A stretch of 64,000 nt of DNA, taken from Crossiella sp. SN42. Its GTDB lineage: Bacteria > Actinomycetota > Actinomycetes > Mycobacteriales > Pseudonocardiaceae. The notes below the pieces were generated by a model, which saw nothing but the letters and a program-made list of their open reading frames with translations, was not told the origin of the DNA and searched no databases. Positions 46,801 through 54,967 of this stretch are shown one piece after another; position 1 is the first letter of the stretch; the number at the start of each line of letters is the position of its first letter. The stretch covers positions 1-64,000 of the forward strand of contig NZ_JAMHIV010000025.1 in assembly GCF_023897065.1 (NCBI RefSeq). Reading direction: 5' to 3'. A program made the translations under genes and the position numbers.

Positions 46801-49696
46801 TGACGCCGCGGTCGACGTGGTGAACCCCAAGGTGGAGATCGAGAAGACCGCCGACCCGGAGACCGTCCGGCAGGGCGACACGGTCACCTTCACCATCAAG
46901 GTCACCAACACCGGCGACGCGACGCTGACCAAGGTCACCGTCACCGACCCGGCCATCCCGGCCTGCGCGCGCACGCTGCCGGACCTCGCGCCGGGCGCAG
47001 GCCAGACCTACACCTGCACCTACGGCGCGGGCGCGGAGGACCTGGTGAACACCGCCACGGTCACCGGCACCGACCCGACCGGCCGCGAGGTCACCGACTC
47101 CGACGACGCCACCGTGGACGTGGTGCACCCGGCCATCGAGGTCAGCAAGAGCGCGGACAAGGACACCGTGCGCGAGGGCGACCAGGTGACCTTCACGGTG
47201 ACGGTGAAGAACACCGGCGACGTGCCGCTGACCAACGTGGTGGTCACCGATCCGGCCGCACCCGCCTGTGCCACCACGGTTCCGCGGCTCGCCGTCGGCG
47301 CGGAGCACCGGGTGGTCTGCACGGTGACCGCACCGGCGCAGGACTTCGAGAACACCGCGACCGGCACCGGCACGCCACCGGTCGGACCGCCGGTGACCGA
47401 TGACGGCACCGCGAAGGTGACCGTGCTGCACCCCGGCGTCAACATCGCCAAGGAGGTCCAGGGCGGCCCGTTCCGCACCGGCGACACGGTCACCTTCACC
47501 ATCACGGTGACCAACACCGGCGACGCCCCGCTGACCAGCGTCACGGTGGCGGACCCGGTCGCGCCGTCCTGCGCGCGCACCCTGCCGGACCTGGCCCCCG
47601 GCAAGAGCGAGAGCTACACCTGCGCGATGACCGCGGGCGCCGAGGACGTCACCAACACCGCGTCGGTGACCGGCACCCCGCCGACCGGCCCGCCGGTGAC
47701 TGACACCGACGACGCGAAGGTCGACGTGGTGCACCCCGGTGTCCAGGTGGCGAAGACCGCGGCCCCGGAGACCGTGCGGGTCGGCGACACCGTCACCTTC
47801 ACCATCAAGATCAGCAACACCGGGGACACCGAGCTGACCCAGGTCGCGGTGACCGACCCGGCGGTGCCCGCCTGCGCCCGCACCTTCGAGCGACTGGCCG
47901 CGGGCGCCAGCGAGACCTACACCTGCACCATGACCGCGACCGACGACCTGACCAACACCGTTGCGGTGACTGGGAAACCGCCGGTCGGGTCGCCGGTGAC
48001 CGGTACCGACGACGCCTCGGTGGACGTGATCCACCCGGCGATCGAGCTGAGCAAGAGCGCGGACAAGCAGGCCGTGCGCGAAGGCGACCAGGTGACCTTC
48101 ACGGTGACGGTGAAGAACACCGGTGACGTGCCGCTGACCAACGTGGTGATCAGCGATCCGGGCGCACCCGGTTGTGCGGCAACGATTCCGCAGCTGGCCG
48201 TTGGCGCTGAGCGCGAGGTGACCTGCACGGTGACCGCACCGGCTCAGGACTTCACGAACACCGCGACCGGCACCGGCACCCCGCCGGTGGGGCCGCCGGT
48301 GACCGATGAGGACACCGTGCGGGTGGACGTGCAGCACCCCAGCATCGAGATCACCAAGGACACCGAGGGCGGGCCGTTCCGCGCCGGTGACTCGGTGACC
48401 TTCCGGATCGTGGTGCGCAACACCGGGGACGTGCCGCTGACCAAGGTGACCGTGGCCGACGAGCTCGCGCCGGAGTGCCGCCGCACCTTCGCCAACCTGG
48501 CGGTCAGGGCCGCGGAGACCTACCCGTGCACCATGGTCGCCCCCGCTGACGACGTGCTGAACACCGCGAAGGCCACCGGCACCCCGCCGACCGGACCTGA
48601 TGTGTCCGATGTGGACGATGCGCCGGTGGATGTGGTGCATCCCAAGGTGGTCATCGAGAAGTCGGTCAGCCCCGGCACCGCGCGGCCCGGCGACCAGGTG
48701 ACCTACACGATCGTCGTGCGCAACACCGGCGACGTGCCGCTGACCGACGTGCGGGTGGCCGATGACAAGCAGTCGGGCTGCGGCTTCACCCTGCCGCAGC
48801 TGCCGGCCGGCGGCACGGAGACCCGGAGCTGCGCGATCACCGCGGCCCAGGACGTCACCAACACCGCGACGGTGACCGGCATCGATCCGACCGGCAGGCC
48901 GGTGACCGCGGCCGACGACGCCGTGCTGGACGTGATCGGGCCGGGCATCGAGGTGGTCAAGACCGGCCCGGCCAAGCCGCTGCTGAGCGGGCAGCAGGCC
49001 GAGTTCACCGTGCTGGTGCGCAACACCGGTGACGTGCCGCTGACCGGGGTGGTGCTCAGCGACCAGGTCGCGCCCGGCTGCTCGGTGACCGTCGGCGACC
49101 TCGCGCCCGGGCAGGCCAGCCAGCCGGTCAAGTGCACGGTGGCCATGCGGGACAAGGACATCGAGAACACGGTGACCGCCACCGGCACCGACCCGACCGG
49201 GCGGCCGGTGACCGACCAGGCGAGCGCGACGGCGAAGCTGGCCACGCCCGGCATCGACCTGACCAAGACCGCCGACCAGGACGAGGCGGCGCCGGGCCGC
49301 ACGGTCACCTTCAAGCTGACCGTGCGCAACACCGGCACCGTCGACCTGGTCGAGGTCACCGTGGCCGACCCGGCGCTACCCGCCTGCGACCGGCGGATCG
49401 ACCGCCTGCCGGTCAACGGCAGCCAGACCTGGACCTGCACCACGGCCGCGCCCAGCGGCGGCACCCTGGTCAACACCGCCACCGCGACCGGTCAGCCGGA
49501 CACCGCGCAGCCGGGCGGGCCGGTCAGCGACACCGACTCGGCCAGCGTGCGGGTGCCCGGCGGGCCCGGTCCCACGCCGCCGCGGCCGCCGCTGGCCGAG
49601 ACCGGCGCGCCGACCGGGGTGTTCCTGTGGGCCGGGCTCGCGCTGCTGGCGCTCGGGGTGGTCCTGGTCGCCGGAGCCCGCCGTCAGCGGAACTGA
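43868..49696 (+). CDS. Giant repeat-containing, sortase-anchored surface protein (DUF11/DUF7507-like)
   Basis: An exported protein of about 1,942 residues. A signal peptide (RLFRLLLALLLALGWLLAGAPAQA) is followed by a non-repeated N-terminal domain (about 27-380). Fifteen tandem domains of about 101 residues come next (about 381-1900), with pattern ITKTADPxxVRxGDxVTFTIxVxNTGDxxLTxVxVxDPxxPxC and VTGTPPVGPPVT. The end is LAETG (1909-1913), a hydrophobic helix and RRQRN, a class E sortase signal. ATG 43868 is chosen; a GTG 9 bases upstream is possible. An adhesion or wall role is inferred. Confidence 0.88.
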   Translation: MRLFRLLLALLLALGWLLAGAPAQAGVVEPFRLNYDQVIYGDFVEVGNGSLRCPTAAENRPQWRDATPAACAQVAAGSRVPPGSAGDYNDDYFMVQADVDGDATTFNSSTASLRIPPGATVDFARLNWAGNTGTYDGSRTLMCQNRSFIPATVPSGAASDPQDQQVKLTVGDKAQQVSPAKFTRDPAGGYAGGGQYYSAYADVTAAFAGVATGTDLSVTTANVWGVNGFGCMAGWSLVVVYKYAERNPEHAPSKREVFVYDGHVRQNSRDPETMITVTGFRSAASSTRIGMTAYEGDRNIAGDRFKVNGTATPEPVTGSVDNFFVSNADGRSSPDTVNNWSVDAKTISTTAIRAGATSANLAFSTNGDSYLAQNLVFSVAVPELQITKTADPAVAHEGDQVTYTIKVTNPSGATASNVRVADPKFPDCTRVLGTLAGNRSETFTCTGTAPADDVTNTATVTGTSSLGDPLEGTASATVDVIHPAITLTKEADKPAYREGDTVTFTLTVTNSGDVPLTRLRVADAKVPDCARNLPGTLAPGAKRTFTCTTTAPVADNVNAATASGVDSLGKQVEGSDEAPVPIVRPGIALTKTADPGTIRAGDETTFTITVTNTGDAPLNPVRITDDRTPACARTLSGPLAAGAKQTFTCTARLSETTTNTATATGRDASGQDVSATAQATVTVLKPALTIEKTASPSTVRVGDTVTFTIKVSNTGDSALTEVAVTDPKLPACARTFASLAAGASETYTCSTAVTEDQVNTATVTGKPPVGPPVTATDEATVDVIHPAIEVTKTADPNVVRAGDQVTFTVLVRNTGDAPLTNVVVTDPAAPACAATIPLLAAGAEQKLTCVVTAPQEDFANTATATGTPPVGPPVTDEDTARVDVQHPAVEITKDAKPAQVRPGEQVTFTLTVRNTGDVALTDVRVADPVAPACDRTFATLAVGASETYTCVLAPTADVTNVATVTGTPPVGPPVTDTDDAAVDVVNPKVEIEKTADPETVRQGDTVTFTIKVTNTGDATLTKVTVTDPAIPACARTLPDLAPGAGQTYTCTYGAGAEDLVNTATVTGTDPTGREVTDSDDATVDVVHPAIEVSKSADKDTVREGDQVTFTVTVKNTGDVPLTNVVVTDPAAPACATTVPRLAVGAEHRVVCTVTAPAQDFENTATGTGTPPVGPPVTDDGTAKVTVLHPGVNIAKEVQGGPFRTGDTVTFTITVTNTGDAPLTSVTVADPVAPSCARTLPDLAPGKSESYTCAMTAGAEDVTNTASVTGTPPTGPPVTDTDDAKVDVVHPGVQVAKTAAPETVRVGDTVTFTIKISNTGDTELTQVAVTDPAVPACARTFERLAAGASETYTCTMTATDDLTNTVAVTGKPPVGSPVTGTDDASVDVIHPAIELSKSADKQAVREGDQVTFTVTVKNTGDVPLTNVVISDPGAPGCAATIPQLAVGAEREVTCTVTAPAQDFTNTATGTGTPPVGPPVTDEDTVRVDVQHPSIEITKDTEGGPFRAGDSVTFRIVVRNTGDVPLTKVTVADELAPECRRTFANLAVRAAETYPCTMVAPADDVLNTAKATGTPPTGPDVSDVDDAPVDVVHPKVVIEKSVSPGTARPGDQVTYTIVVRNTGDVPLTDVRVADDKQSGCGFTLPQLPAGGTETRSCAITAAQDVTNTATVTGIDPTGRPVTAADDAVLDVIGPGIEVVKTGPAKPLLSGQQAEFTVLVRNTGDVPLTGVVLSDQVAPGCSVTVGDLAPGQASQPVKCTVAMRDKDIENTVTATGTDPTGRPVTDQASATAKLATPGIDLTKTADQDEAAPGRTVTFKLTVRNTGTVDLVEVTVADPALPACDRRIDRLPVNGSQTWTCTTAAPSGGTLVNTATATGQPDTAQPGGPVSDTDSASVRVPGGPGPTPPRPPLAETGAPTGVFLWAGLALLALGVVLVAGARRQRN
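45009..49560 (+). repeat. Fifteen coding repeats of about 303 bp
   Basis: The DUF11-type domains begin at about 45009 and recur about every 303 bp. Repeats 8 and 11 (SKSADK), 9 and 12 (PFRxG) and 5 and 8 are especially alike, suggesting duplication of blocks of three. The strong codon bias also leaves a long open frame on the opposite strand. Confidence 0.85.
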
Positions 49697-49697
49697 G

Positions 49698-50699
49698 TCA
49701 GTCCGAGCTCGCGGGCCGGGAGAGCAGGTCGCCGTAGCGGGCGAGCACCCTGGCCCGCAGCTCGGGATCGGCGCGCGGGACCGGCTCCAGGAAGATCTCG
49801 TCCAGCTCGGCGAACTCGGCGCGCAGGTCGGCCGAGATGCGCACGCAGGCGCGTTCCAGGTCGGCCGCGCCGAGGGCGTCGTCGAAGTCCAGGCGGGCGC
49901 ACAGCAGCACCCGGTCGGTGCCGGTGACCATGGACAGGATGTCCACCACCGCCTCCACCTCCGGGGTCGCGCGCAGCCGGGCGGCCACCGTGCGCACCAG
50001 CACCGGGTCGGCCTGGCGGCCGATCAGCAGGCCCAGGTTGGTGCTGCCCAGCAGGTAGGCCACCACGGCCAGCAGCGCGCCGATGGCCAGCGAGGCCACC
50101 GCGTCCCAGACCGCGGAGCCGGTCAGCTGGTGCAGCAGCACGCCGAGGAAGGCCAGCAGCAGGCCGATCAGCGCCGCGGTGTCCTCGAAGAACACCGTCT
50201 TCACCGTGGGGTCGTCGGAGTGCCGCAGGTAGGCGAGCAGGCCCCGCTGCTCGGCCCTGGCCTCGCGCCGCACCTGGCGGCTGGCCTGCACGAAGGAGAC
50301 CGACTCCAGCAGGAAGGCCAGGCCGAGCACCAGGTAGGCCACCCACGGCCTGGTCTGGGTGTCATCGCCGCTGAGCAGCGTGTGCACGCCCTCGACCACC
50401 GCGAACACCGCGCCGGAGGCGAAGATCGCCACCGCGGCCATCAGCGACCAGAAGAAGCGCTCCTTGCCGTAGCCGAAGGGGTGCCGCCGGTCGGCCGGCT
50501 TGCCAGAGCGGCGCAGCGCGGTGAGCAGCAGCCCCTCGGTGAAGGTGTCCGCGACCGAGTGCCCCGCCTCGGCCAGCAGCGCGGCCGAGCCGGTGAGCGC
50601 ACCGGCGACCGCCTTCATCACGCCGATCAGGAAGTTCACGATCAGCGCCAGCACCACGGTGAGCGTGCTCTCGCCGCCCGGCTTGCTCTCCTCAACCAT
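49698..50699 (-). CDS. Cation diffusion facilitator transporter
   Basis: A 333-residue inner-membrane metal/proton antiporter. Six hydrophobic segments are visible, with TM2 ALLAEAGHSVADTFTEGLLL (metal site as HxxxD here) and TM5 VFFEDTAALIGLLLAFLG (ExxD-type metal site). The C-terminal cytoplasmic domain has VDILSMVTGTDRVLLCARLDFDD. ATG 50699 is the start at the family N-terminus; the frame extends 124 codons upstream without homology. It probably exports Zn, Fe or Mn. It ends 1 bp from the giant surface protein gene. Confidence 0.9.
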   Translation of the reverse strand: MVEESKPGGESTLTVVLALIVNFLIGVMKAVAGALTGSAALLAEAGHSVADTFTEGLLLTALRRSGKPADRRHPFGYGKERFFWSLMAAVAIFASGAVFAVVEGVHTLLSGDDTQTRPWVAYLVLGLAFLLESVSFVQASRQVRREARAEQRGLLAYLRHSDDPTVKTVFFEDTAALIGLLLAFLGVLLHQLTGSAVWDAVASLAIGALLAVVAYLLGSTNLGLLIGRQADPVLVRTVAARLRATPEVEAVVDILSMVTGTDRVLLCARLDFDDALGAADLERACVRISADLRAEFAELDEIFLEPVPRADPELRARVLARYGDLLSRPASSD

Positions 50700-50844
50700 C
50701 CGCCCATCGTGCTCTCCAGAGTGCTTTCCGGCATGCCGGCCGCGTGCCGCCGGAAAGGTGAATCCACCCCATGTGGACAACCCACGGCCATGATCGAACG
50801 TGTGTTGGATGGCAACGTCCATCGAGCGGAACGGGGAGTTTTCG

Positions 50845-51930
50845 ATGAACCTGCGGCGCGGCGCCGTGGTCCTGGCCGGTGCGAGTCTGCTGACCTTGAC
50901 CGGAGCGCCTGCTCTAGCCGAGAAACCAGCCCCCACCGGCACGGTCACCGGACAGGTGTGGTTCGACCGAGACGCCGACGGTGCCGCCGAGCCCGGTGAG
51001 CCAGGGGCCGCGGACGCGGAGGTGAGCTTCTTCGACGTGCTGCGGCAGCGACCGGCAGGCAAGGCGGTCACCGACCGGGACGGCCGCTACACCTCGCCCA
51101 CGCTGAAGTTCGGGCTGTACAAGGTGAGCCACCAGCGCGCCGAGTACGCCGCCACCACCAGCCCGGTCCGGTTCGCGCTGGTCTCCGCCGACGGCGTGCG
51201 CCCGATCGACTTCGGCATCCGCGGCGGCACCATCACCGGCACGGTCTGGCACGACGCGGACCGGGACGGCAAGCGCGACCACGGCGAACAGCCGCTGGCT
51301 GAGGTGCCGGTGACCACCGTGAAACCGGTGAACCGGCACGCCGCCTCCGGCAAGGACGGCCGCTACACGCTGCACGACCTGCCGGCTGGCCGCTACCAGC
51401 TCAAGGCCAGCTCACTGGCCACCGCCGCCCAGCTCACCCTGACCCGCCCCGGCCGGGACAACGACTTCGCCTGGGGCAGCTACACCAGCGATGAGCTGCG
51501 CATCCGCCCTGGTCAGACCGAGCGCGAGGTGGACGCGGGCTACGCCGAGTCCCGCTACGACGGCGCGCTCAGCATCAGCACCGACCGTGACCCGCAGACC
51601 GCCGCGGTCGGCCAGCCGGTCAAGGTCACCGTGCACCTGACCAACCGCGGCGAGACCGGCCAGCGGGTGGCGGTCTCGCTGTTCCTGCCCGAGGGCGTCC
51701 GGGTCTCCGGCGTCGCGGGTGACTGGACCGTGGTCTCCACCGGCCCGACCGTGCTGGCCAACTCCATGACCGCGGTCGAGCCCGGCGCCAAGGAACGCGC
51801 GCTGACCCTCACCGTGGTGGCCGACCAGCCACTGACCGCGCCACTGCACTTCCGGCAGCGCCCCGACGCGGGCGGCGACCGGGACTCCGGCAACGACGAC
51901 GGCTACCTCTGGCTGGGCCGCAAGCCCTAG
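50845..51930 (+). CDS. Secreted SdrD B-like/Cna-B-like domain protein
   Basis: A 361-residue exported protein. The signal peptide is about 1-25 (GAVVLAGASLLTLTGAPALA). Two SdrD B-like domains (TGQVWFDRDADGAAEPGEPG and TGTVWHDADRDGKRDHGEQPL) carry Asp-rich calcium-type loops, followed by a C-terminal Ig-like/DUF11-type domain (VGQPVKVTVHLTNRGETGQRVAVSLFLP). It has no sortase signal or membrane anchor, so it is probably secreted. GGGGAG precedes the ATG. Its partner is unknown; the nearby giant protein uses related domains. Confidence 0.85.
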   Translation: MNLRRGAVVLAGASLLTLTGAPALAEKPAPTGTVTGQVWFDRDADGAAEPGEPGAADAEVSFFDVLRQRPAGKAVTDRDGRYTSPTLKFGLYKVSHQRAEYAATTSPVRFALVSADGVRPIDFGIRGGTITGTVWHDADRDGKRDHGEQPLAEVPVTTVKPVNRHAASGKDGRYTLHDLPAGRYQLKASSLATAAQLTLTRPGRDNDFAWGSYTSDELRIRPGQTEREVDAGYAESRYDGALSISTDRDPQTAAVGQPVKVTVHLTNRGETGQRVAVSLFLPEGVRVSGVAGDWTVVSTGPTVLANSMTAVEPGAKERALTLTVVADQPLTAPLHFRQRPDAGGDRDSGNDDGYLWLGRKP

Positions 51931-51931
51931 C

Positions 51932-52537
51932 TCAGTCGTCCAGGTCCAGCAGCTCGGCCGGGTCGAAGGAGAGCGGGAACGGCAGGTCCGTCTCGAACTT
52001 CTGCCCGGCCAGCGCGCTGGAGTGCGGGCGGTAGGCGCCGCGGTCCAGCTTGAACAGGTGGACCGCGGCCCGCTCCTGCTCGTGGTCCACCTGGACCTCC
52101 AGGTAGAACGGGATCCCGGCGTCCGCGCACAGGGCGGGCTTGTCGATCCGGTCGCGGCGGCGGCTGCTGGGCGAGACCACCTCGGCCACCATCGTGGCCA
52201 GGCCGGGCGGCACCCAGAGGGCCCCCTCCGCGGAGCCGTTGAGCACGGTGAGGTCCGGCTGGATCCACCGCCCCGGTGCGAACAGCAGGTTGACCGTGCC
52301 GTACACCCGGAACGGCGTGCCCTTGGCCGCCAGATGGAACAGGAAGGCCAGCTGAGCTTCCGCGTACGAGTTCTGCGAAGCCTCGTACGGGCTCATGATC
52401 AGCTTTCCGTCCAGGCACTCGTACTTGGCCGCGGGCACGTGTGGCAGTGGCAGGTAGTGCTCGGCCAGCTTCATGTCCCACATCCCGTCGAACTCGACGA
52501 GCGGGTCAAAAGGCCGTCCAACCAGTTCGGCAACCAT
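51932..52537 (-). CDS. Uma2-family (DUF820) putative endonuclease
   Basis: A 201-residue cytoplasmic protein of the restriction-endonuclease-like Uma2 family. The core is QLAFLFHLAAKGTPFRVYGTVNLLFAPGRWIQPDLTVL (PD motif) and the catalytic-type ADAGIPFYLEVQVDHE (ExQ, as is usual in Uma2). LATMVAEVVSPSSRRRDRIDKP is the typical Uma2 segment. It ends 1 bp from the convergent gene. The family is often tied to mobile elements or unknown roles; no mobile element is seen here. Confidence 0.87.
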   Translation of the reverse strand: MVAELVGRPFDPLVEFDGMWDMKLAEHYLPLPHVPAAKYECLDGKLIMSPYEASQNSYAEAQLAFLFHLAAKGTPFRVYGTVNLLFAPGRWIQPDLTVLNGSAEGALWVPPGLATMVAEVVSPSSRRRDRIDKPALCADAGIPFYLEVQVDHEQERAAVHLFKLDRGAYRPHSSALAGQKFETDLPFPLSFDPAELLDLDD

Positions 52538-52588
52538 CTGCCAGCACCTCCACGGTCAAGGGTACTGCCTCACCCGCCCGCTGGGCTG

Positions 52589-54853
52589 CTACGACTTGTC
52601 CTGCTCAGTCGCTGGGGTGCCGCTCGGCTCGGCGTCGGTCGGGGTGTCCTCCGGCTCGTCGGCCGCCGCCGCGGGCTGGCCCCGCCGGACCGCGCTGAGC
52701 AGCAGCTGGGACACGTCCACCACCTCGACCGAGGCGCCCTGACCCTCGTTCTGGCGCTGGGTGACGCCGTCGGTGAGCATCACCCGGCAGAACGGGCAGC
52801 CGGTGGCGATCTTGGTCGGCGCGGTGCCCAGTGCCTCGTCCACCCGGTCCACGTTGATCCGCTTGCCGATCCGCTCCTCCATCCACATCCGCGCGCCGCC
52901 TGCGCCGCAGCACATGGAGCGGTCGCCGTGCCGGGGCATCTCGCGGAAGGCGGCACCGGTGGCGCCGATCAGCTCGCGCGGCGGGGAGTAGACCTGGTTG
53001 TGGCGGCCCAGGTAGCAGGGGTCGTGGTAGGTGACGTCCTCGGCCAGCGGGGCGACCGGGACCAGGCGGCGCTCCCTGACCAGGCGGTTGAGCAGCTGGG
53101 TGTGGTGCACGACCTCGAACTCGCCGCCCAGCTGCGGGTACTCGTTGGCCAGCGAGTTGAAGCAGTGCGCGCAGGTGGCCACGATCTTGCGCTTGCCCTT
53201 GGGACGGCCCTCGAAGACCGAGTTGAGCACCTCGACGTTCTGCTGGGCCAGCATCTGGAACAGGAACTCGTTGCCCGCGCGCCGGGCCGGGTCGCCGGTG
53301 CAGGTCTCCTCCGGGCCGAGCACCGTGTACTTCACCTCGGCCAGGTGCAGCAGCTCGGCCACCGCGCGGGTGGTCTTCTTCGCCCGGTCCTCGAACGCGC
53401 CCGCGCAGCCGACCCAGAACAGGTACTCGGTGTCGCCCAGCTCGCCGTCGAAGACCGGCACCTCGAAGTCCAGGCCCTCGGTCCAGGCCAGCCGGTCCTT
53501 GGCGTTCTGGCCCCAGGGGTTGCCCTTGTTCTCCAGGTTCTTGAACATCCCGCCCAGCTCGCTCGGGAAGTTCGACTCGATCAGCACTTGGTACCGGCGC
53601 ATGTCCACGATGTGGTCCACGTGCTCGATGTCCACCGGGCACTGCTCGACGCAGGCGCCGCAGGTGGTGCAGGACCACAGCACCTCGGGGTCGATGATGC
53701 CCAGCTCGTCCGGGCCGCCGATCAGCGGGCGGTCGGACTCGGCCAGCGCCAGCACGTCGATCTTGGCCAGCCGGGCCTCGGCGTCGTCACCGGTGATGCC
53801 GACCTCGTCGCCCGCCATGTCCTTGCGGCCACCGGCCAGCAGGTACGGGGCCTTGGCGTAGGCGTGGTCGCGCAGCTGGGTGATCACCAGCTTGGGCGAG
53901 AGCGGCTTGCCGGTGTTCCAGGCGGGGCACTGGGACTGGCAGCGCCCGCACTCGGTGCAGGTGGTGAAGTCCAGCCAGCCCTTCCAGGAGAAGTCCTCGA
54001 CCTTGCCCGCGCCGAAGACGTCCTTCTCCGGGTCGGCCTCCTCGAAGTCCAGCGGCTTGCCGCCGCTCATCATCGGCTTGGCCGCGCCCAGCGCCACGCC
54101 GCCGTCGGCCTCGCGCTTGAAGTAGATGTTGAAGAAGGCGGTGAACCGGTGCCAGGCCACGCCCATGTTCAGGTTGCGCGCGATGGTGATCGCCCACGCG
54201 GCGGAGATGAAGATCTTCAACACCGCGAAGATGGAGACCATGATCGGCGCGCTGGGCAGGATCGCGCCGAGCGCGTGCGTGATCGGGGTGGCCCAGACCG
54301 GGTAGTGGAACAGCCCGCTGGAGGTCTTGAACGCGCGGATGGCGAAGATGCAGATGCCCACGCTGAGGATGACGCCCTCGACGAAGTAGGCCTGCCAGAA
54401 GTTGGAGCCCTGGAAGCGGGACTGGCGGTCCGCGCGGCGCGGGTGGTTGCGCTGGCGGATGGTGATCAGCACCAGGATGCCGACCACCGTGGTCAGCCCG
54501 ATCAGCTCGACGAACAGGCCCCACGGCGCCCAGCCGCCGATGATGGGCAGCTCGTAGGCCGGGTCGAAGACCTCGCCGTGCGCCTCCACCAGGGTCAGCA
54601 CCAGCGAGCCGAAGCCGACCATGACGAACCAGTGCGCCGCGCCGACCACGCCCCACTTGAGCATCCTGGTGTGGCCCAGGATCTCCACCAGCATGTTCTT
54701 CAACCGGCCGCCCAGCGGCCCGTTGCGGGTCGGGTCGGGCTGGCCCAGCCGGACCGTGCGCACCATCTGGACCACGGCCCTGGTCAGCAGCACGACCCAG
54801 GCGAGGGTTGCGGCCAGAGAAATCAGGCCCAACACGATATGCACAGCACCCAT
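52589..54853 (-). CDS. Membrane-bound Fe-S oxidoreductase (Rv0338c-like)
   Basis: A 754-residue protein with about six N-terminal transmembrane segments (to about 250), then two 4Fe-4S motifs, CTECGRCQSQCP and CTTCGACVEQCPVD, and CCG-type cysteine-rich domains ending in SMCCGAGGARMW. This is the heterodisulfide-reductase-D/GlpC-type architecture of mycobacterial Rv0338c, an essential protein thought to pass electrons from acyl-CoA dehydrogenases (via ETF) to quinone. The TTACT-N4-AGTAA dyad upstream links it to the fadE5 and fabG4 regulon. Confidence 0.9.
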   Translation of the reverse strand: MGAVHIVLGLISLAATLAWVVLLTRAVVQMVRTVRLGQPDPTRNGPLGGRLKNMLVEILGHTRMLKWGVVGAAHWFVMVGFGSLVLTLVEAHGEVFDPAYELPIIGGWAPWGLFVELIGLTTVVGILVLITIRQRNHPRRADRQSRFQGSNFWQAYFVEGVILSVGICIFAIRAFKTSSGLFHYPVWATPITHALGAILPSAPIMVSIFAVLKIFISAAWAITIARNLNMGVAWHRFTAFFNIYFKREADGGVALGAAKPMMSGGKPLDFEEADPEKDVFGAGKVEDFSWKGWLDFTTCTECGRCQSQCPAWNTGKPLSPKLVITQLRDHAYAKAPYLLAGGRKDMAGDEVGITGDDAEARLAKIDVLALAESDRPLIGGPDELGIIDPEVLWSCTTCGACVEQCPVDIEHVDHIVDMRRYQVLIESNFPSELGGMFKNLENKGNPWGQNAKDRLAWTEGLDFEVPVFDGELGDTEYLFWVGCAGAFEDRAKKTTRAVAELLHLAEVKYTVLGPEETCTGDPARRAGNEFLFQMLAQQNVEVLNSVFEGRPKGKRKIVATCAHCFNSLANEYPQLGGEFEVVHHTQLLNRLVRERRLVPVAPLAEDVTYHDPCYLGRHNQVYSPPRELIGATGAAFREMPRHGDRSMCCGAGGARMWMEERIGKRINVDRVDEALGTAPTKIATGCPFCRVMLTDGVTQRQNEGQGASVEVVDVSQLLLSAVRRGQPAAAADEPEDTPTDAEPSGTPATEQDKS

Positions 54854-54919
54854 GCTCGGCAGCCCTCCCAGGAAATAGCGGCGTCGGTATTCCTGCCGTG
54901 CCCGGGAGACTACGCCATA

Positions 54920-54933
54920 TTACTCACCAGTAA
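54920..54933. promoter_or_regulatory. TTACT-CACC-AGTAA operator dyad
   Basis: A perfect palindromic dyad 67 bp upstream of the Fe-S oxidoreductase start. It is the best example of the shared 14-bp motif in the window. Confidence 0.72.
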
Positions 54934-54967
54934 CCACCTGGCGTGTCCGGTGTCGCACCGGTTGGCG

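Noticed and set aside
43760..48640. 1,626-codon minus-strand frame
   Set aside because: Lies wholly opposite the DUF11-repeat gene. The repeat period and GC bias keep it open; the translation is unstructured and repetitive.
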